The notes: a model not told the origin generated them from the sequence alone. Positions 26,856-34,690 are shown, counted from the first letter of the stretch. The stretch: 64,000 bases of DNA from Paenibacillus sp. FSL K6-3182 (GCF_037976325.1 NZ_CP150265.1:5141501-5205500), one strand, 5' to 3'. Translations and numbers: made by a program.

Positions 26856-26900
26856 CTAGATGACCTCTTCGCTGCCAGCGATGTGATCTCCCACCTAGAC
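26856..26900 (-). pseudogene. tRNA-Ala(GGC) relic (D-arm to variable loop)
   Basis: The minus strand reads GTGGGAGATCACATCGCTGGCAGCGAAGAGGTCA. The anticodon stretch CGCTGGCAGCGAAGAGGTCA is identical to that of the intact tRNA-Ala(GGC) at 40280-40356. The T-arm and acceptor are lost. Confidence 0.65.
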
Positions 26901-26958
26901 GTATTACACATCATAATTATTATTATTTTCGTCGTTATAGGAAGTGAATGGATGTTCG

Positions 26959-26987
26959 TTGACACAATAGGACTACACGTGTAGTAT
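26959..26987 (+). promoter_or_regulatory. sigma-A-type promoter of blaI/M56 operon
   Basis: TTGACA (26959-26964) and TAGTAT (26982-26987) are separated by exactly 17 bp, upstream of the BlaI-like gene. The first BlaI-type dyad (26972-26985) covers the spacer and -10, so a bound repressor would block RNA polymerase. Confidence 0.7.
26972..26985. promoter_or_regulatory. BlaI-type operator dyad 1
   Basis: actacacgtgtagt is a perfect 14-bp palindrome containing the TACA/TGTA half-sites bound by BlaI/MecI repressors. It overlaps the -10 element of the operon. Confidence 0.72.
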
Positions 26988-26992
26988 ATGAG

Positions 26993-27006
26993 TTGTAGGC
27001 CTACAA
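26993..27006. promoter_or_regulatory. BlaI-type operator dyad 2
   Basis: ttgtaggcctacaa is a second perfect palindrome with TGTA/TACA. Its centre is 21 bp (two helical turns) from dyad 1, placing two repressor dimers on one face of the DNA. Confidence 0.7.
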
Positions 27007-27042
27007 TTGTGATCCTTTTACATGTAACGGGAGGTTTCGAGT

Positions 27043-27450
27043 ATGACAAAATTACCACAAATCACAGATGCAGAATGGGAAGTTATGAAAATCCTCTGGG
27101 CGAGGAAGGAATGTCCATCCAGCGAAATTGTTAAACAACTAACGGAAACAATGGACTGGAGTCCGAAGACGATTCGTACGCTGCTTAACCGTCTGGTGCA
27201 GAAAGAAGCGGTTGGAATCAACAAAGACGAATCTCGACGAGCCCAAATGTTTTATCCATTGGTTTCAGAAAATGAGTATTTGCAAAGTGAAACCAAAAGT
27301 TTTTTGCAAAAATTGTACGGTGGAGCCATTAAACCGATGCTTGCGAACTTCCTTCAGGAGAAAAAACTGACGGAACAGGAAATCAATGAGTTGAAACAAT
27401 TATTCGATGATAACAAAAACGATGATAACAAATCGAAGACAGGCAAATAG
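27043..27450 (+). CDS. BlaI/MecI/CopY family transcriptional repressor
   Basis: A 135-residue winged-helix repressor. ITDAEWEVMKILWARKECPSSEIVKQL (about residues 6-32) and WSPKTIRTLLNRLVQKEAVGI (about residues 38-58) are the family's DNA-binding signature, and the C-terminal helical part gives the dimer interface and the protease-cleavage region. RBS GGGAGG precedes ATG 27043. It is coupled to the M56 sensor gene two bases downstream and probably represses this pair through the two dyads upstream. Confidence 0.93.
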   Translation: MTKLPQITDAEWEVMKILWARKECPSSEIVKQLTETMDWSPKTIRTLLNRLVQKEAVGINKDESRRAQMFYPLVSENEYLQSETKSFLQKLYGGAIKPMLANFLQEKKLTEQEINELKQLFDDNKNDDNKSKTGK

Positions 27451-27452
27451 CC

Positions 27453-29096
27453 ATGACATATGTGCAGATGTATATGCAAGTGTTTTTCGACTGGGTGATT
27501 CGGGCTTCGCTGATGGCAAGTGTGCTGGTTGTTCTCATTGTCATGATCAAATGGATGCTCAGAAACAAGTTGCAGCCGAAGTGGCAATATCTCCTATGGT
27601 TTCCTGTTGTCATTCGGCTCGTATTGCCTTGGGCGCCAGAAAGCTCGTACAGCGTATACAATCTATTGCCAATGAAGCAGCAGTTGTCTAATGAATCCCT
27701 TTTAGGATCGCTCGATGATATTTCCAATCTTTATGAACGAAAGAATCAGTTGAAGAACAACGTGGATTCACCGAGCGAATGGACACTCAAAGATCCATCC
27801 GATGTCATAGTTCATTCCTCTGCGAATGTTCCTGAAAAACAAGTCCTTGCAAAACAATCGTTTGTGGATCGATTATCCAAAATAACGCTGCGAGACATCC
27901 TGTTGTTTGGTTGGTTGCTAGGGGTCATAATCTTGAGCATTGTAACGCTTATAGCCAATATCAACGTGTATAGACGAATTAAAAAACAGCCCAGTGTAAC
28001 CCATCCGGCGGTATTACAAGTATTCGAGCAATGCAAGCGCCAAATGTCGGTCAAACAACCGATTCTTCTGACCGTAACAGATGCAGTGCCGAGTCCTGCG
28101 GTTTATGGGTTTATGAAACCAAGGATTTTATTATCCAGTTCGTTGATTCGTTCGATGGATGCCGATCAATTCCGTTATATTTTCAATCATGAACTGGCAC
28201 ATATCAAGCGCAGGGACATTGCGATGAATTGGCTCATGCATGTTCTGGTTATTTTACATTGGTTTAATCCGATAATGTGGGTTGTCTACGCACGAATGCG
28301 AGCAGATCAAGAGGTAGCCTGTGATGCATTAGCCTTGTCCTACATCCATGCTGAACACAAAGCAGCTTACGGCCAGACGATCATTAATTTGTTGGAGCAT
28401 TATGCAGGAGCCCGGAGATATCCAAGTTTGGTCGGATTATCGGGTAATTACAAGCATCTCAAGAGGAGAATACTCATGATTAAACATTTCAAGAAAAATT
28501 CTATGCGCTTATCTGTACTAGGATTAGCAACGCTATTAACTGTCTGCTCATTCTCATTAGTAAATGCTCAAGGGAATACCCAATCAAATGAAACAGTGGA
28601 AGTGGCAAAGCTATCGAAGCCTGGAGGCGGCCAAATCCAAAGCCTGACAGTCAATACTGCAGAAGAAGCTACTCTCGTATTGCAGAAGTATTTTAACCTG
28701 ACTGGTTTTTCACTTATAAAAGATGAAAGAGAAACTGCCACTTATGTAACCGCAGACGACAGTATGCGTGTATGGGTTGGTCAAAATAATAAAATAATTG
28801 GTATTAATGATATGAAGGCAGCTAAAGAATCAAACAAAAGCAATGAAATACAAAAAGAACAATGGATTTCAATAGACCAAAGTAAAGAGAAAGCGACTCA
28901 ATTGGCTCAACAATTCTTGGACGTTAGTGTTAAAGAAGTACAAATCACAACAATAGAGCATAGCTACGCCAATGACTCACTTATTTTATTTGAAATTAGA
29001 CCTTCTTCCGCAGGCAATCTTACTAGCGATGGCCGGTTTCTTGTAACAGTGGACCGATCCACTGGAGATATTACAAATATTAACCCTTTTCTGTGA
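27453..29096 (+). CDS. M56 (BlaR1-type) membrane metallopeptidase with PepSY-like tail
   Basis: A 547-residue membrane sensor protease. Helices occur near residues 10-35, 38-55, 145-170 and 355-375. The zinc motif HELAH in FNHELAHIKRRD (about residues 243-254) is intact, with the downstream acidic residue in DQEVACDALAL. Family knowledge: M56 proteins cleave their BlaI partner upon signal. The C-terminal external region (about residues 375-547) lacks a penicillin-binding SxxK/SxN domain and instead ends in a PepSY-like stretch, SKEKATQLAQQFLDVSVKEV. It therefore probably senses something other than beta-lactams. No beta-lactamase gene is adjacent. Confidence 0.88.
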   Translation: MTYVQMYMQVFFDWVIRASLMASVLVVLIVMIKWMLRNKLQPKWQYLLWFPVVIRLVLPWAPESSYSVYNLLPMKQQLSNESLLGSLDDISNLYERKNQLKNNVDSPSEWTLKDPSDVIVHSSANVPEKQVLAKQSFVDRLSKITLRDILLFGWLLGVIILSIVTLIANINVYRRIKKQPSVTHPAVLQVFEQCKRQMSVKQPILLTVTDAVPSPAVYGFMKPRILLSSSLIRSMDADQFRYIFNHELAHIKRRDIAMNWLMHVLVILHWFNPIMWVVYARMRADQEVACDALALSYIHAEHKAAYGQTIINLLEHYAGARRYPSLVGLSGNYKHLKRRILMIKHFKKNSMRLSVLGLATLLTVCSFSLVNAQGNTQSNETVEVAKLSKPGGGQIQSLTVNTAEEATLVLQKYFNLTGFSLIKDERETATYVTADDSMRVWVGQNNKIIGINDMKAAKESNKSNEIQKEQWISIDQSKEKATQLAQQFLDVSVKEVQITTIEHSYANDSLILFEIRPSSAGNLTSDGRFLVTVDRSTGDITNINPFL

Positions 29097-29196
29097 ATGA
29101 GCTGAACGACTAGCGGCTATCAACTGCTACCGCAAGGCCTTAGGGCAACAAATGTACAATCGGAGAACGATAGTTAAATAACCAGTGCAGCAGTCT

Positions 29197-29232
29197 GAAC
29201 AAGACTCCATTTTGTAGACAATAAAAAAACCT
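29197..29232. repeat. solitary extra IS end
   Basis: actccattttgtagacaataaaaaaacct resembles the left terminal repeat of the IS remnant at 29245-29803 (ttttgtagacattgaaaaaag), in the same orientation. It looks like a second element's end left next to the first. Confidence 0.45.
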
Positions 29233-29280
29233 ATGCTGCATGGTCAAGCCCCGATTTTGTAGACATTGAAAAAAGCCCTA

Positions 29281-29530
29281 GGAAACAAGCTGGCGACGGT
29301 ACTCAACCGGAGTCAGCTTGTTAAATACCTTTTCAAACGTTTTTAAAACCAACGAATTTTCATTGTTGAAACTCATGTGATAAGCAATAATTTCAGTATT
29401 AAACAAATCCTTAATAACGTACAGGTAAATCTTCTGATCGAACACGCGGTACTGAATAATATCCGTGACCCATTTCTGATTGGGTTTGTCTGCTGTAATA
29501 TCATGATTAAGTCTATTATCCGCTACACGT
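29281..29530 (-). pseudogene. transposase orfB fragment (IS3 family, DDE)
   Basis: The minus strand encodes NRLNHDITADKPNQKWVTDI, then IQYRVFDQKIYLYVIKDLFNTEIIAYHM and, after a deletion, FNKLTPVEYRRQLVS followed by a stop. The first catalytic Asp (VTD) is kept, but the later DDE residues are absent. Confidence 0.78.
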
Positions 29531-29735
29531 CCTGCATACGGCGCCCTCTATTATCCTTAAGCCTGTACTCTCCGAGTTGCTTGTATTTACGCATCCATTT
29601 CTTAATCTGACCTTCATCTTCAATCCCCAATTCCTTTATTATCTCCCTTTTTGTTTTGCCACCTAGCTTTAGCTCGATTGCTTTTAGCTTGGTCTCCTAA
29701 CTGTAACGTTTAAACTTCTGTCCTTTTGTAGCCAA
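29531..29735 (-). pseudogene. transposase orfA remnant (IS3 family)
   Basis: The minus strand reads TKGQKFKRYS, a stop, then ETKLKAIELKLGGKTKREII and KELGIEDEGQIKKWMRKYKQ, a helix-turn-helix of the IS3 orfA type. The in-frame stop and lack of a full orfB make it inactive. Confidence 0.65.
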
Positions 29736-29836
29736 TTCCAAACACCCCCTAAAATAGTTTAGATTAACCCAGGTTTTTTCTAATGTCTATTTTTGGGGTG
29801 CAGTTCAATCATAGGAGAGGTTTTAATTTTCTATGA

Positions 29837-30310
29837 TTACCAGACAGGTCTTACTCTTGTTGGAAAATTACCTTCATTTGCTCCATAAATTAATTTTGAT
29901 AAATCTTCTTTGAGCATTTGCAGTCGTTCTGCTCCAATGTTTTCAATCCAACGTTGCTCAATCTCAGTTAGAATCTTCTCTTTTGCTTTCACTACTAACC
30001 AACCTCGTTCGGTCAAAATAATAATTTTCCCTCTATTATCAGTGGGATGAGCTTTGCGTATTACATAACCACATTGCTCGAGATAATCCACCATTTTACT
30101 CACAGCTTGCTTTGTAACTCCTAAATATTCGGCTAGTTCTATACCTGTTGCTCCATTAGGATTGATACATTTAAACATAAAACCATGTACAGGCCTAATA
30201 TCATCAAATCCCAATTCACTCAATCTGTTATGTAGTTCATTAATCGATACACTAAAAGATAATGACAAAAGGGATGTAAGATCTAATTCACTAAAAAATT
30301 GATTATTCAT
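29837..30310 (-). CDS. MarR family transcriptional regulator
   Basis: A 157-residue winged-helix protein with GATGIELAEYLGVTKQAVSKMVDYLEQCGYVIRKAHPTDNRGKIIILTERG (about residues 53-103), the MarR recognition helix and wing. I start at ATG 30310 because AAGGAGG lies 8 bases upstream; the longer frame would run through the operator. Two strong palindromes sharing AGTCAA-N4-GTTGACT lie directly upstream (30328-30352 and 30373-30405). It faces away from the DUF3238 copies and azoreductase, which are its likely targets. Confidence 0.92.
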   Translation of the reverse strand: MNNQFFSELDLTSLLSLSFSVSINELHNRLSELGFDDIRPVHGFMFKCINPNGATGIELAEYLGVTKQAVSKMVDYLEQCGYVIRKAHPTDNRGKIIILTERGWLVVKAKEKILTEIEQRWIENIGAERLQMLKEDLSKLIYGANEGNFPTRVRPVW

Positions 30311-30327
30311 ACATATTACCTCCTTAA

Positions 30328-30352
30328 ACAAAGTCAACTAGGTTGACTTTGT
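30328..30352. promoter_or_regulatory. MarR operator 1
   Basis: acaaagtcaac-tag-gttgactttgt: perfect 11-bp arms around 3 bases, immediately upstream of the MarR ribosome binding site. Shares AGTCAA....GTTGACT with the site at 30373-30405. Confidence 0.78.
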
Positions 30353-30372
30353 TCAGAGTTCATTGTACTATG

Positions 30373-30405
30373 CGTAATATAGTCAATCAAGTTGACTATA
30401 TTACG
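30373..30405. promoter_or_regulatory. MarR operator 2
   Basis: cgtaatatagtcaa-tcaag-ttgactatattacg: perfect 14-bp arms around 5 bases. It lies upstream of the DUF3238 pseudogene on the plus strand. Its core matches operator 1 in the same spacing. Confidence 0.78.
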
Positions 30406-30461
30406 ATTGTGAAAGAAATAGAATTTACCGAGACAAAATTAATAAATTATGAAGGGTTCTC

Positions 30462-30928
30462 ATGGCTAATATCGTTAAAATTAGAGGAAGTGTATTTGCA
30501 CCGTATGCTTGGTTGGAACCTATTAAAGATCCTTCAACTGGAAGGATCTTCGAATATACAGGTGATGCACGCGAATTTACACCTTACGCTGTAAGCAAGA
30601 AGTGATTATTGATATTTATAAAAAAGAAATTTTCACATTTGCAGATGCTTGTATTTCGACTGTGAAAATTACAAATCCAGACGGTTCTATCGACAATAAA
30701 AAAGGAAAAACAAATACACAAAACATTGTATGTACGAATGTTATGTGGGGCGCTGATGATGTTTCTTTTGGGGATGCACATATCGAAGGTTTACATGATG
30801 GGTTCCCTTGCTATGACTTTTATAAACAAACAGATTTCGGTCCATTTGAATTCATATATACATATGATTTCTGAAAAACTGGTAACACTCCAGCAGCGCT
30901 AGCTGGGATTGCAAACAGCAAATATTAA
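30462..30928 (+). pseudogene. broken duplicate of the DUF3238 gene
   Basis: ATG 30462 has GAAGGG upstream and opens MANIVKIRGSVFAPYAWLEP, clearly a paralogue of the intact gene at 30990. A small deletion after EFTPYAVS shifts the frame (TGA 30603). The next part reads on in another frame as QEVIIDIYKKEIFTFADACI; a second deletion removes about 35 codons before HDGFPCYDFYKQ; and AGA has become TGA at YDF. Three lesions make it a decayed tandem duplicate. It sits directly downstream of MarR operator 2. Confidence 0.82.
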
Positions 30929-30989
30929 AGGAAAAGCAAGCATTTAACCAAACGAAAAATAATATTAAACATTACAGAGGTGTATTCTC

Positions 30990-31574
30990 ATGACTACTAT
31001 CGTTAAAGTTAGAGCAAGTGTATTTATTCCAACATCTTGGACTGAACCTAGGAAAGATATTCAAACGGGTAACACAATCGAATTCGAAGGTGACTCACGT
31101 GAGTTTACACCTTATGCAGTAAACACTTTGCGTTCAAGAATTGAACAAGAAGTCATTGTAGATTTCTACAAAAAAGAAATTTTCACATATGTGAATACGG
31201 GCATAACAACAGAAAAAACCACAACTCCTGATGGTTCCATTAATAAAAGATTAGGAAAAGCTAGTACGGAAGGCATTTTGTGCACGGATATTGTATGGGG
31301 GTCAGACGAGGTCAAATTTCAAATGAGTGCAAGTGCTAGCAACCCATTAAATGTATTAGCACCTCCTGTTGACTATCTATTAACTGTACTTGTCAAAAAA
31401 GATGGTATTGTCGACATTCAAGGGGAACACGATGGATTCCCTTGTTATGAATTTTATAAGCAAGTAAATTGGGGTCCGTTTGAACAAATTTATACCCATG
31501 ATTTCAGAGAAACTGGTGATACACCTGCAGCTATGGGTGGGGATATGGAGTATAGATTCAAAAAGATATTGTGA
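30990..31574 (+). CDS. DUF3238-like protein of unknown function
   Basis: A 194-residue soluble protein without signal peptide or membrane segment. I recognise it as DUF3238-like from memory of the pattern VKVRASVFIPTSWTEP ... DSREFTPYAVNTLRSRIEQEVIVDF ... GSDEVKFQMSASASNPL ... HDGFPCYEFYKQ; no function is established for such proteins. GAGGTG precedes ATG 30990. It lies between its own broken copy and an azoreductase gene in a MarR-headed island, so it may belong to a stress or electrophile response. Composition is more AT-rich than the 40-64 kb region. Confidence 0.72.
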   Translation: MTTIVKVRASVFIPTSWTEPRKDIQTGNTIEFEGDSREFTPYAVNTLRSRIEQEVIVDFYKKEIFTYVNTGITTEKTTTPDGSINKRLGKASTEGILCTDIVWGSDEVKFQMSASASNPLNVLAPPVDYLLTVLVKKDGIVDIQGEHDGFPCYEFYKQVNWGPFEQIYTHDFRETGDTPAAMGGDMEYRFKKIL

Positions 31575-31644
31575 AGCTAATATGATGAACTTTTTAGTAA
31601 TTAAAAATAAAACACCTTAGAGTAGTGAACATCAGGAGGAACAA

Positions 31645-32271
31645 ATGACAACAGTTTTATTCGTAAAAGCAAACAATCGCCCAGCATATCAATCAGTCAG
31701 TGTAAAATTATATGATGAATTTTTTGCGAGTTACAAAGAATCGCATCCAAACGATAAAATAATAGAGCTTGATTTATACAAGGAAGAATTGCCATATGTA
31801 GGCGTAGATATGATTAATGGTACTTTTAAAACGAGTAAAGGACTTGCGTTAACAGCAGAAGAAGCAAAAGCAGTAGCTGTTGCTGATAAATATTTAGATC
31901 AATTCCTTGCTATTGATAAAGTTGTGTTTGGTTTCCCATTATGGAACCTAACAATCCCAGCTGTGCTACACACATATATTGATTATTTAAACCGAGCAGG
32001 TAAAACATTTAAATATACACCAGACGGTCCAGTGGGACTTATGGGGAATAAGAAAATTGCATTATTAAACGCTAGTGGCGGTGTATATTCTGAAGGACCA
32101 AAAGCTGACGTTGAAATGGCTGTTAAATATGTAGCAAGTATGATGAGATTCTTCGGAGTAAATGATATAGAGACAATTGTGATAGAAGGCCACAATCAAT
32201 TCCCAGAAAAAGCAGAAGAGATAATTGTGGATGGTCTTGAAAAAGCTCTTAAAGTAGCAAGTACGTTCTAA
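31645..32271 (+). CDS. azoR: FMN-dependent NADH-azoreductase
   Basis: A 208-residue flavodoxin-fold quinone/azo reductase that uses FMN and NAD(P)H to reduce azo dyes and quinones. Family segments are VKANNRPAYQSVSVKLYDEFF (about residues 6-26), FGFPLWNLTIPAVLHTYIDYLNRAGKTFKYT (about residues 94-124), LLNASGGVYSEG (about residues 140-151) and FFGVNDIETIVIEGHNQFPEKA. AGGAGG lies 6 bases before ATG 31645. It follows the DUF3238 gene in the same direction. MarR control of azoreductases under quinone or electrophile stress is known in Bacillota, which fits this island. Confidence 0.92.
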   Translation: MTTVLFVKANNRPAYQSVSVKLYDEFFASYKESHPNDKIIELDLYKEELPYVGVDMINGTFKTSKGLALTAEEAKAVAVADKYLDQFLAIDKVVFGFPLWNLTIPAVLHTYIDYLNRAGKTFKYTPDGPVGLMGNKKIALLNASGGVYSEGPKADVEMAVKYVASMMRFFGVNDIETIVIEGHNQFPEKAEEIIVDGLEKALKVASTF

Positions 32272-32309
32272 TTAGCAAAACAATTCTCACTGAATATGGC
32301 AGTATCAAC

Positions 32310-32354
32310 ACTTTTATAGTGGTAGATTCAGACGCCGTGCTCCTCCACTAGATG
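32310..32354 (+). repeat. dispersed ~43-bp repeat, copy B
   Basis: Matches 15988-16030 in the same orientation across acttttatag, ggtagattc, acgccgtgctcct and cactagatg, with a few substitutions and two small insertions. Copy B lies 37 bases from a tRNA-Ala relic. Confidence 0.6.
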
Positions 32355-32390
32355 CATTTCCTTCGAAGCTCACTCACTTTATTACGTCCG

Positions 32391-32440
32391 CGCGGACTGA
32401 ACCCCTGACCTCATCGCCGCCAGCGATGCGCTCTCCCGCC
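32391..32440 (-). pseudogene. tRNA-Ala(GGC) relic (D-arm to T-arm)
   Basis: The minus strand reads GGGAGAGCGCATCGCTGGCG, then GCGATGAGGTCAGGGGTTCAGTCC. The D-arm end, anticodon arm (with GGC) and T-arm start match the intact tRNA-Ala at 40280-40356. The acceptor strand is replaced by unrelated GC-rich sequence. Confidence 0.7.
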
Positions 32441-32734
32441 GTTACCGGTTTCACAACCAAAAAAAATCACGACGGAATGAATTTCACTCCACCCAGACGG
32501 GCTCTTAATCAGTTAATCCATCTTACCAAGAGAAATCTTTATTGAGAGCCTCCAGTTCATCTATTGGCCAGAAGGAGAAGTAGCTCGATTCCCGGTCCCA
32601 CGAGGGCATGCCCGGCTGCCCCTGTAATGCCTGACACCGGCGACCTTATGGGACAAGGCGCCCCATGTGGGCCTATCCGGTGTCAGTTGACAAGAATCTG
32701 TGCCCTTATTCATATTCGCTTTGCTTCCAAACTT

Positions 32735-33454
32735 CTAGCCAGCTTTGCACGTATTGCGCCGATTCAAATCGATAATCTCGTTAATGCCGTATTCTTCGAA
32801 TTTATCCAGCAGCGGGTCGCTGCCGTGCATCAACTTGAAGTCCATTTCTTCCGGATATAGCGGGACGATGGCATAGAAGTGTACGGTCCGCCCATCCTCC
32901 ATGTCAAGTGAAAGAAAATCTTCGTTCACATCAAGGGGAGGCAACAAAATGATTCCGCTCATTTCCGTTTGCTGCGATAGCGGTTCGGCCGGATCACCAT
33001 TAGGCACCGTATGCTCCCAGCCTAGCCAAGTGTCGTAGTCATGGGGAAAACCGGCCAACATTTTCAGCCATCGAATAGGCCAATAGTGATCCGGATTTTG
33101 TAAATCTTCTTGCGAGATCCGCCAATCCGGCGGCAAGCAGATCATCAATTCCGCGTATTCGTAGCCTTCCGCTCCTTCTGGCGTATTCATGGGCATAAAG
33201 CTCATGCCCGTTGTGAATAAAGTATAATAATTGCGTTCGGGAGTTGGTTTTATGAAGTGGACGTCAATATGAACGACATCCGATAGGATTTCGTGGAAAA
33301 CGGAATCGACTTCCCCGATATGCTTGCGCACGTGGTCTTCGATTTTCTCGATCCATTCTTCTTCCCCGTATACCGGAGGCCGCCATTCATGCTGTCTATC
33401 GCTATAGCGATAGATTGGGTTCCCCGACTCCGAATATTCCGTAGATTTAGACAT
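32735..33454 (-). CDS. suppressor of fused (SUFU) domain protein, probable immunity protein
   Basis: A 239-residue cytosolic protein whose central part matches the bacterial SUFU domain: HIDVHFIKPTPERNYYTLFTTGMSFMPMNTPEG (about residues 66-98) and YAELMICLPPDWRI (about residues 104-117), with PLYPEEMDFKLMHGSDPLLDKFEEYGI near the end. Bacterial SUFU proteins are commonly immunity proteins of polymorphic toxin systems. No toxin is adjacent. Other immunity-type genes follow at 33939 and 35521 on the same strand, with large gaps. A GAGAGGCGA stretch lies upstream of the start. Confidence 0.88.
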   Translation of the reverse strand: MSKSTEYSESGNPIYRYSDRQHEWRPPVYGEEEWIEKIEDHVRKHIGEVDSVFHEILSDVVHIDVHFIKPTPERNYYTLFTTGMSFMPMNTPEGAEGYEYAELMICLPPDWRISQEDLQNPDHYWPIRWLKMLAGFPHDYDTWLGWEHTVPNGDPAEPLSQQTEMSGIILLPPLDVNEDFLSLDMEDGRTVHFYAIVPLYPEEMDFKLMHGSDPLLDKFEEYGINEIIDLNRRNTCKAG

Positions 33455-33938
33455 GTTCGCCTCTCCTTTTCTTCCTCAATTTTCATCTATTTCATCATAG
33501 CATAAAGACTATATACAAGGGATAAATCCCATCTTCCCAATACTCTTCATGCTTTTGGACTTACAGGCGTTTATCTAGGTCTATGAGAAGTGATTTCGAT
33601 CCCCGCTTAGTCACAGACAAGCGGGGATTCATCAAACCTAGTTATTTAAGTGCCGCTCAGGCTAACTCCCCTTCCCTCCCACTGTTGATCATCCGTCGGG
33701 AATGGGACAATGCTCTTGTCACCATCAAATGACAAGAACTTGAGCCCATAAATCAAAAAAGCCACGATTTACGCAACTAGTTATGGAACAAAGTTTCTGT
33801 CAACTGACACCAGCCGTACTAGCTTGCGAGGGTGCCCTGCTTGTACTGGCCATCAGCGTGGATCTGTAATGCCGGCGGATATCAATGAAACTTTGCAGTG
33901 TTGCCTAAACCACCTTTTCTAAAGGTATGGTGAAATAA
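33455..33938. other. intergenic region between SUFU and DUF4303 genes
   Basis: Contains a hairpin gatccccgctt/aagcggggatt near 33597-33630 that may end the DUF4303 transcript, and gtcaactgacacc near 33799, whose complement occurs at about 32685-32698 on the other side of the SUFU gene. No coding frame with a ribosome binding site was recognised. Confidence 0.4.
33597..33630. terminator. GC-rich hairpin
   Basis: gatccccgctt and aagcggggatt pair over about 10 bp around a 10-base loop. It could serve as a terminator for the minus-strand DUF4303 gene, although it lies about 300 bases beyond that stop and has no long T-run. Confidence 0.45.
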
Positions 33939-34460
33939 TCAATCTTCTTGATCTTTAACCAAATTTTCGAATTCGGATGCCTCTTTGGGATCATTTAGAC
34001 GATAGATCCAAGAAATCTCTTTTTCATCATCTAAATAATCTGTTACGGAAAAAACAACTATACATTTTTGAAAAAATCCATCTGATCTCAACTGTTCCAG
34101 AGCGAGTATGCATGAATCATATAGGTATCCCTGAAAATTGGTAAACTGTTCATCTGTATGGGGTGATTTATGAAACTGCTCGATGACTTGCTGTACGTCA
34201 TTAAACCACTCATGACCAGAGAATTCATACTTCCACTCGGCGGGACTCCATTTGTAGTACAAGGGTTCGTCCGGGTCTTTTTCGCATTTCTCCTTCAGAT
34301 ATTCTTTTGTGTTTGCAGAAGGGCAAACAGTCATTGCTCCTTCATCTGAATAGAGTCCGAAGGCGCAAAACTCATCGGGTGGGTTAGATTTTCGTAATTC
34401 GGAAAAGGAGTTTTGAGCTGAGTCTCTAATTAATTTCACAAGATCGATATTTTCTAGCAT
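33939..34460 (-). CDS. DUF4303 domain protein (possible immunity protein)
   Basis: A 173-residue soluble protein. The stretches DEFCAFGLYSDEGAMTVCPSANTKEYL (about residues 25-51), YYKWSPAEWKYEF (about residues 67-79) and FFQKCIVVFSVTDYLDDEKEISWIYRLNDP (about residues 128-157) fit DUF4303, a family often found in polymorphic-toxin immunity clusters. The start is preceded by GAGGTGAAAA. Its neighbours, SUFU and a DUF4265-like gene, support an immunity role, but the toxin partner is not in the window. Confidence 0.78.
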   Translation of the reverse strand: MLENIDLVKLIRDSAQNSFSELRKSNPPDEFCAFGLYSDEGAMTVCPSANTKEYLKEKCEKDPDEPLYYKWSPAEWKYEFSGHEWFNDVQQVIEQFHKSPHTDEQFTNFQGYLYDSCILALEQLRSDGFFQKCIVVFSVTDYLDDEKEISWIYRLNDPKEASEFENLVKDQED

Positions 34461-34492
34461 TTTTCACCTCATAAGAATATGTCTCTGCCTAG

Positions 34493-34690
34493 CAAAGGTC
34501 TTGGGTATTTCCTGCGCTGCTCTTCGGTAGCGGCCTTCCATTCTGATTCCAGCTTGGCCAGAGGACGAAGCCGTCGGGCTCGTAGAGATACTCGGAAAGA
34601 TGAAAGCCGTGAATCACTCCAGCAAGCAGGCCCAGCGCGTCATAGCTATGGCCGCTGATGCCGTGTAGTACGTTTATTCAATGTGATTAC
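34493..34690 (-). pseudogene. unidentified gene remnant
   Basis: The minus strand reads through HGISGHSYDALGLLAGVIHG, FHLSEYLYEPDGFVLW and PSWNQNGRPLPK before a stop, with coding-like composition more GC-rich than its AT-rich neighbours. No start codon or ribosome binding site was found and I do not recognise the family. The position amid immunity-type genes suggests the tail of another lost member. Confidence 0.4.

Larger units (their letters stand above)
29245..29803 (-). mobile_element. internally deleted IS3-family (IS150-like) insertion sequence
   Basis: Both ends carry matching terminal inverted repeats: agccccgattttgtagacat on the left (29248-29267) against the complement of ttaatgtctatttttggggtg on the right. 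Between them, on the minus strand, are an orfA-like frame with an in-frame stop and an orfB fragment (KWVTDIIQYRVFDQKIYLYV) fused to its C-terminal end (LTPVEYRRQLV). The segment with the second Asp and the Glu of the DDE triad is deleted. It cannot transpose on its own. Confidence 0.78.
32272..32734. other. relic-rich intergenic region
   Basis: Holds repeat copy B (32310-32354), a tRNA-Ala relic (32391-32440) and a minus-strand fragment that reads like a protein end (QGQPGMPSWDRESSYFSFWP, then IDELEALNKDFSW and a stop near 32521). The fragment has no start codon and I do not recognise its family; it may be the tail of a lost immunity-type gene. Confidence 0.45.

Noticed and set aside
30343..30594. 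83-codon plus-strand open frame upstream of DUF3238 genes
   Set aside because: It passes through both MarR operators and reads the DUF3238 pseudogene in the wrong phase.
32564..32860. 98-codon plus-strand open frame
   Set aside because: Antisense to the end of the SUFU gene, with low-complexity arginine/proline-rich composition and no RBS.
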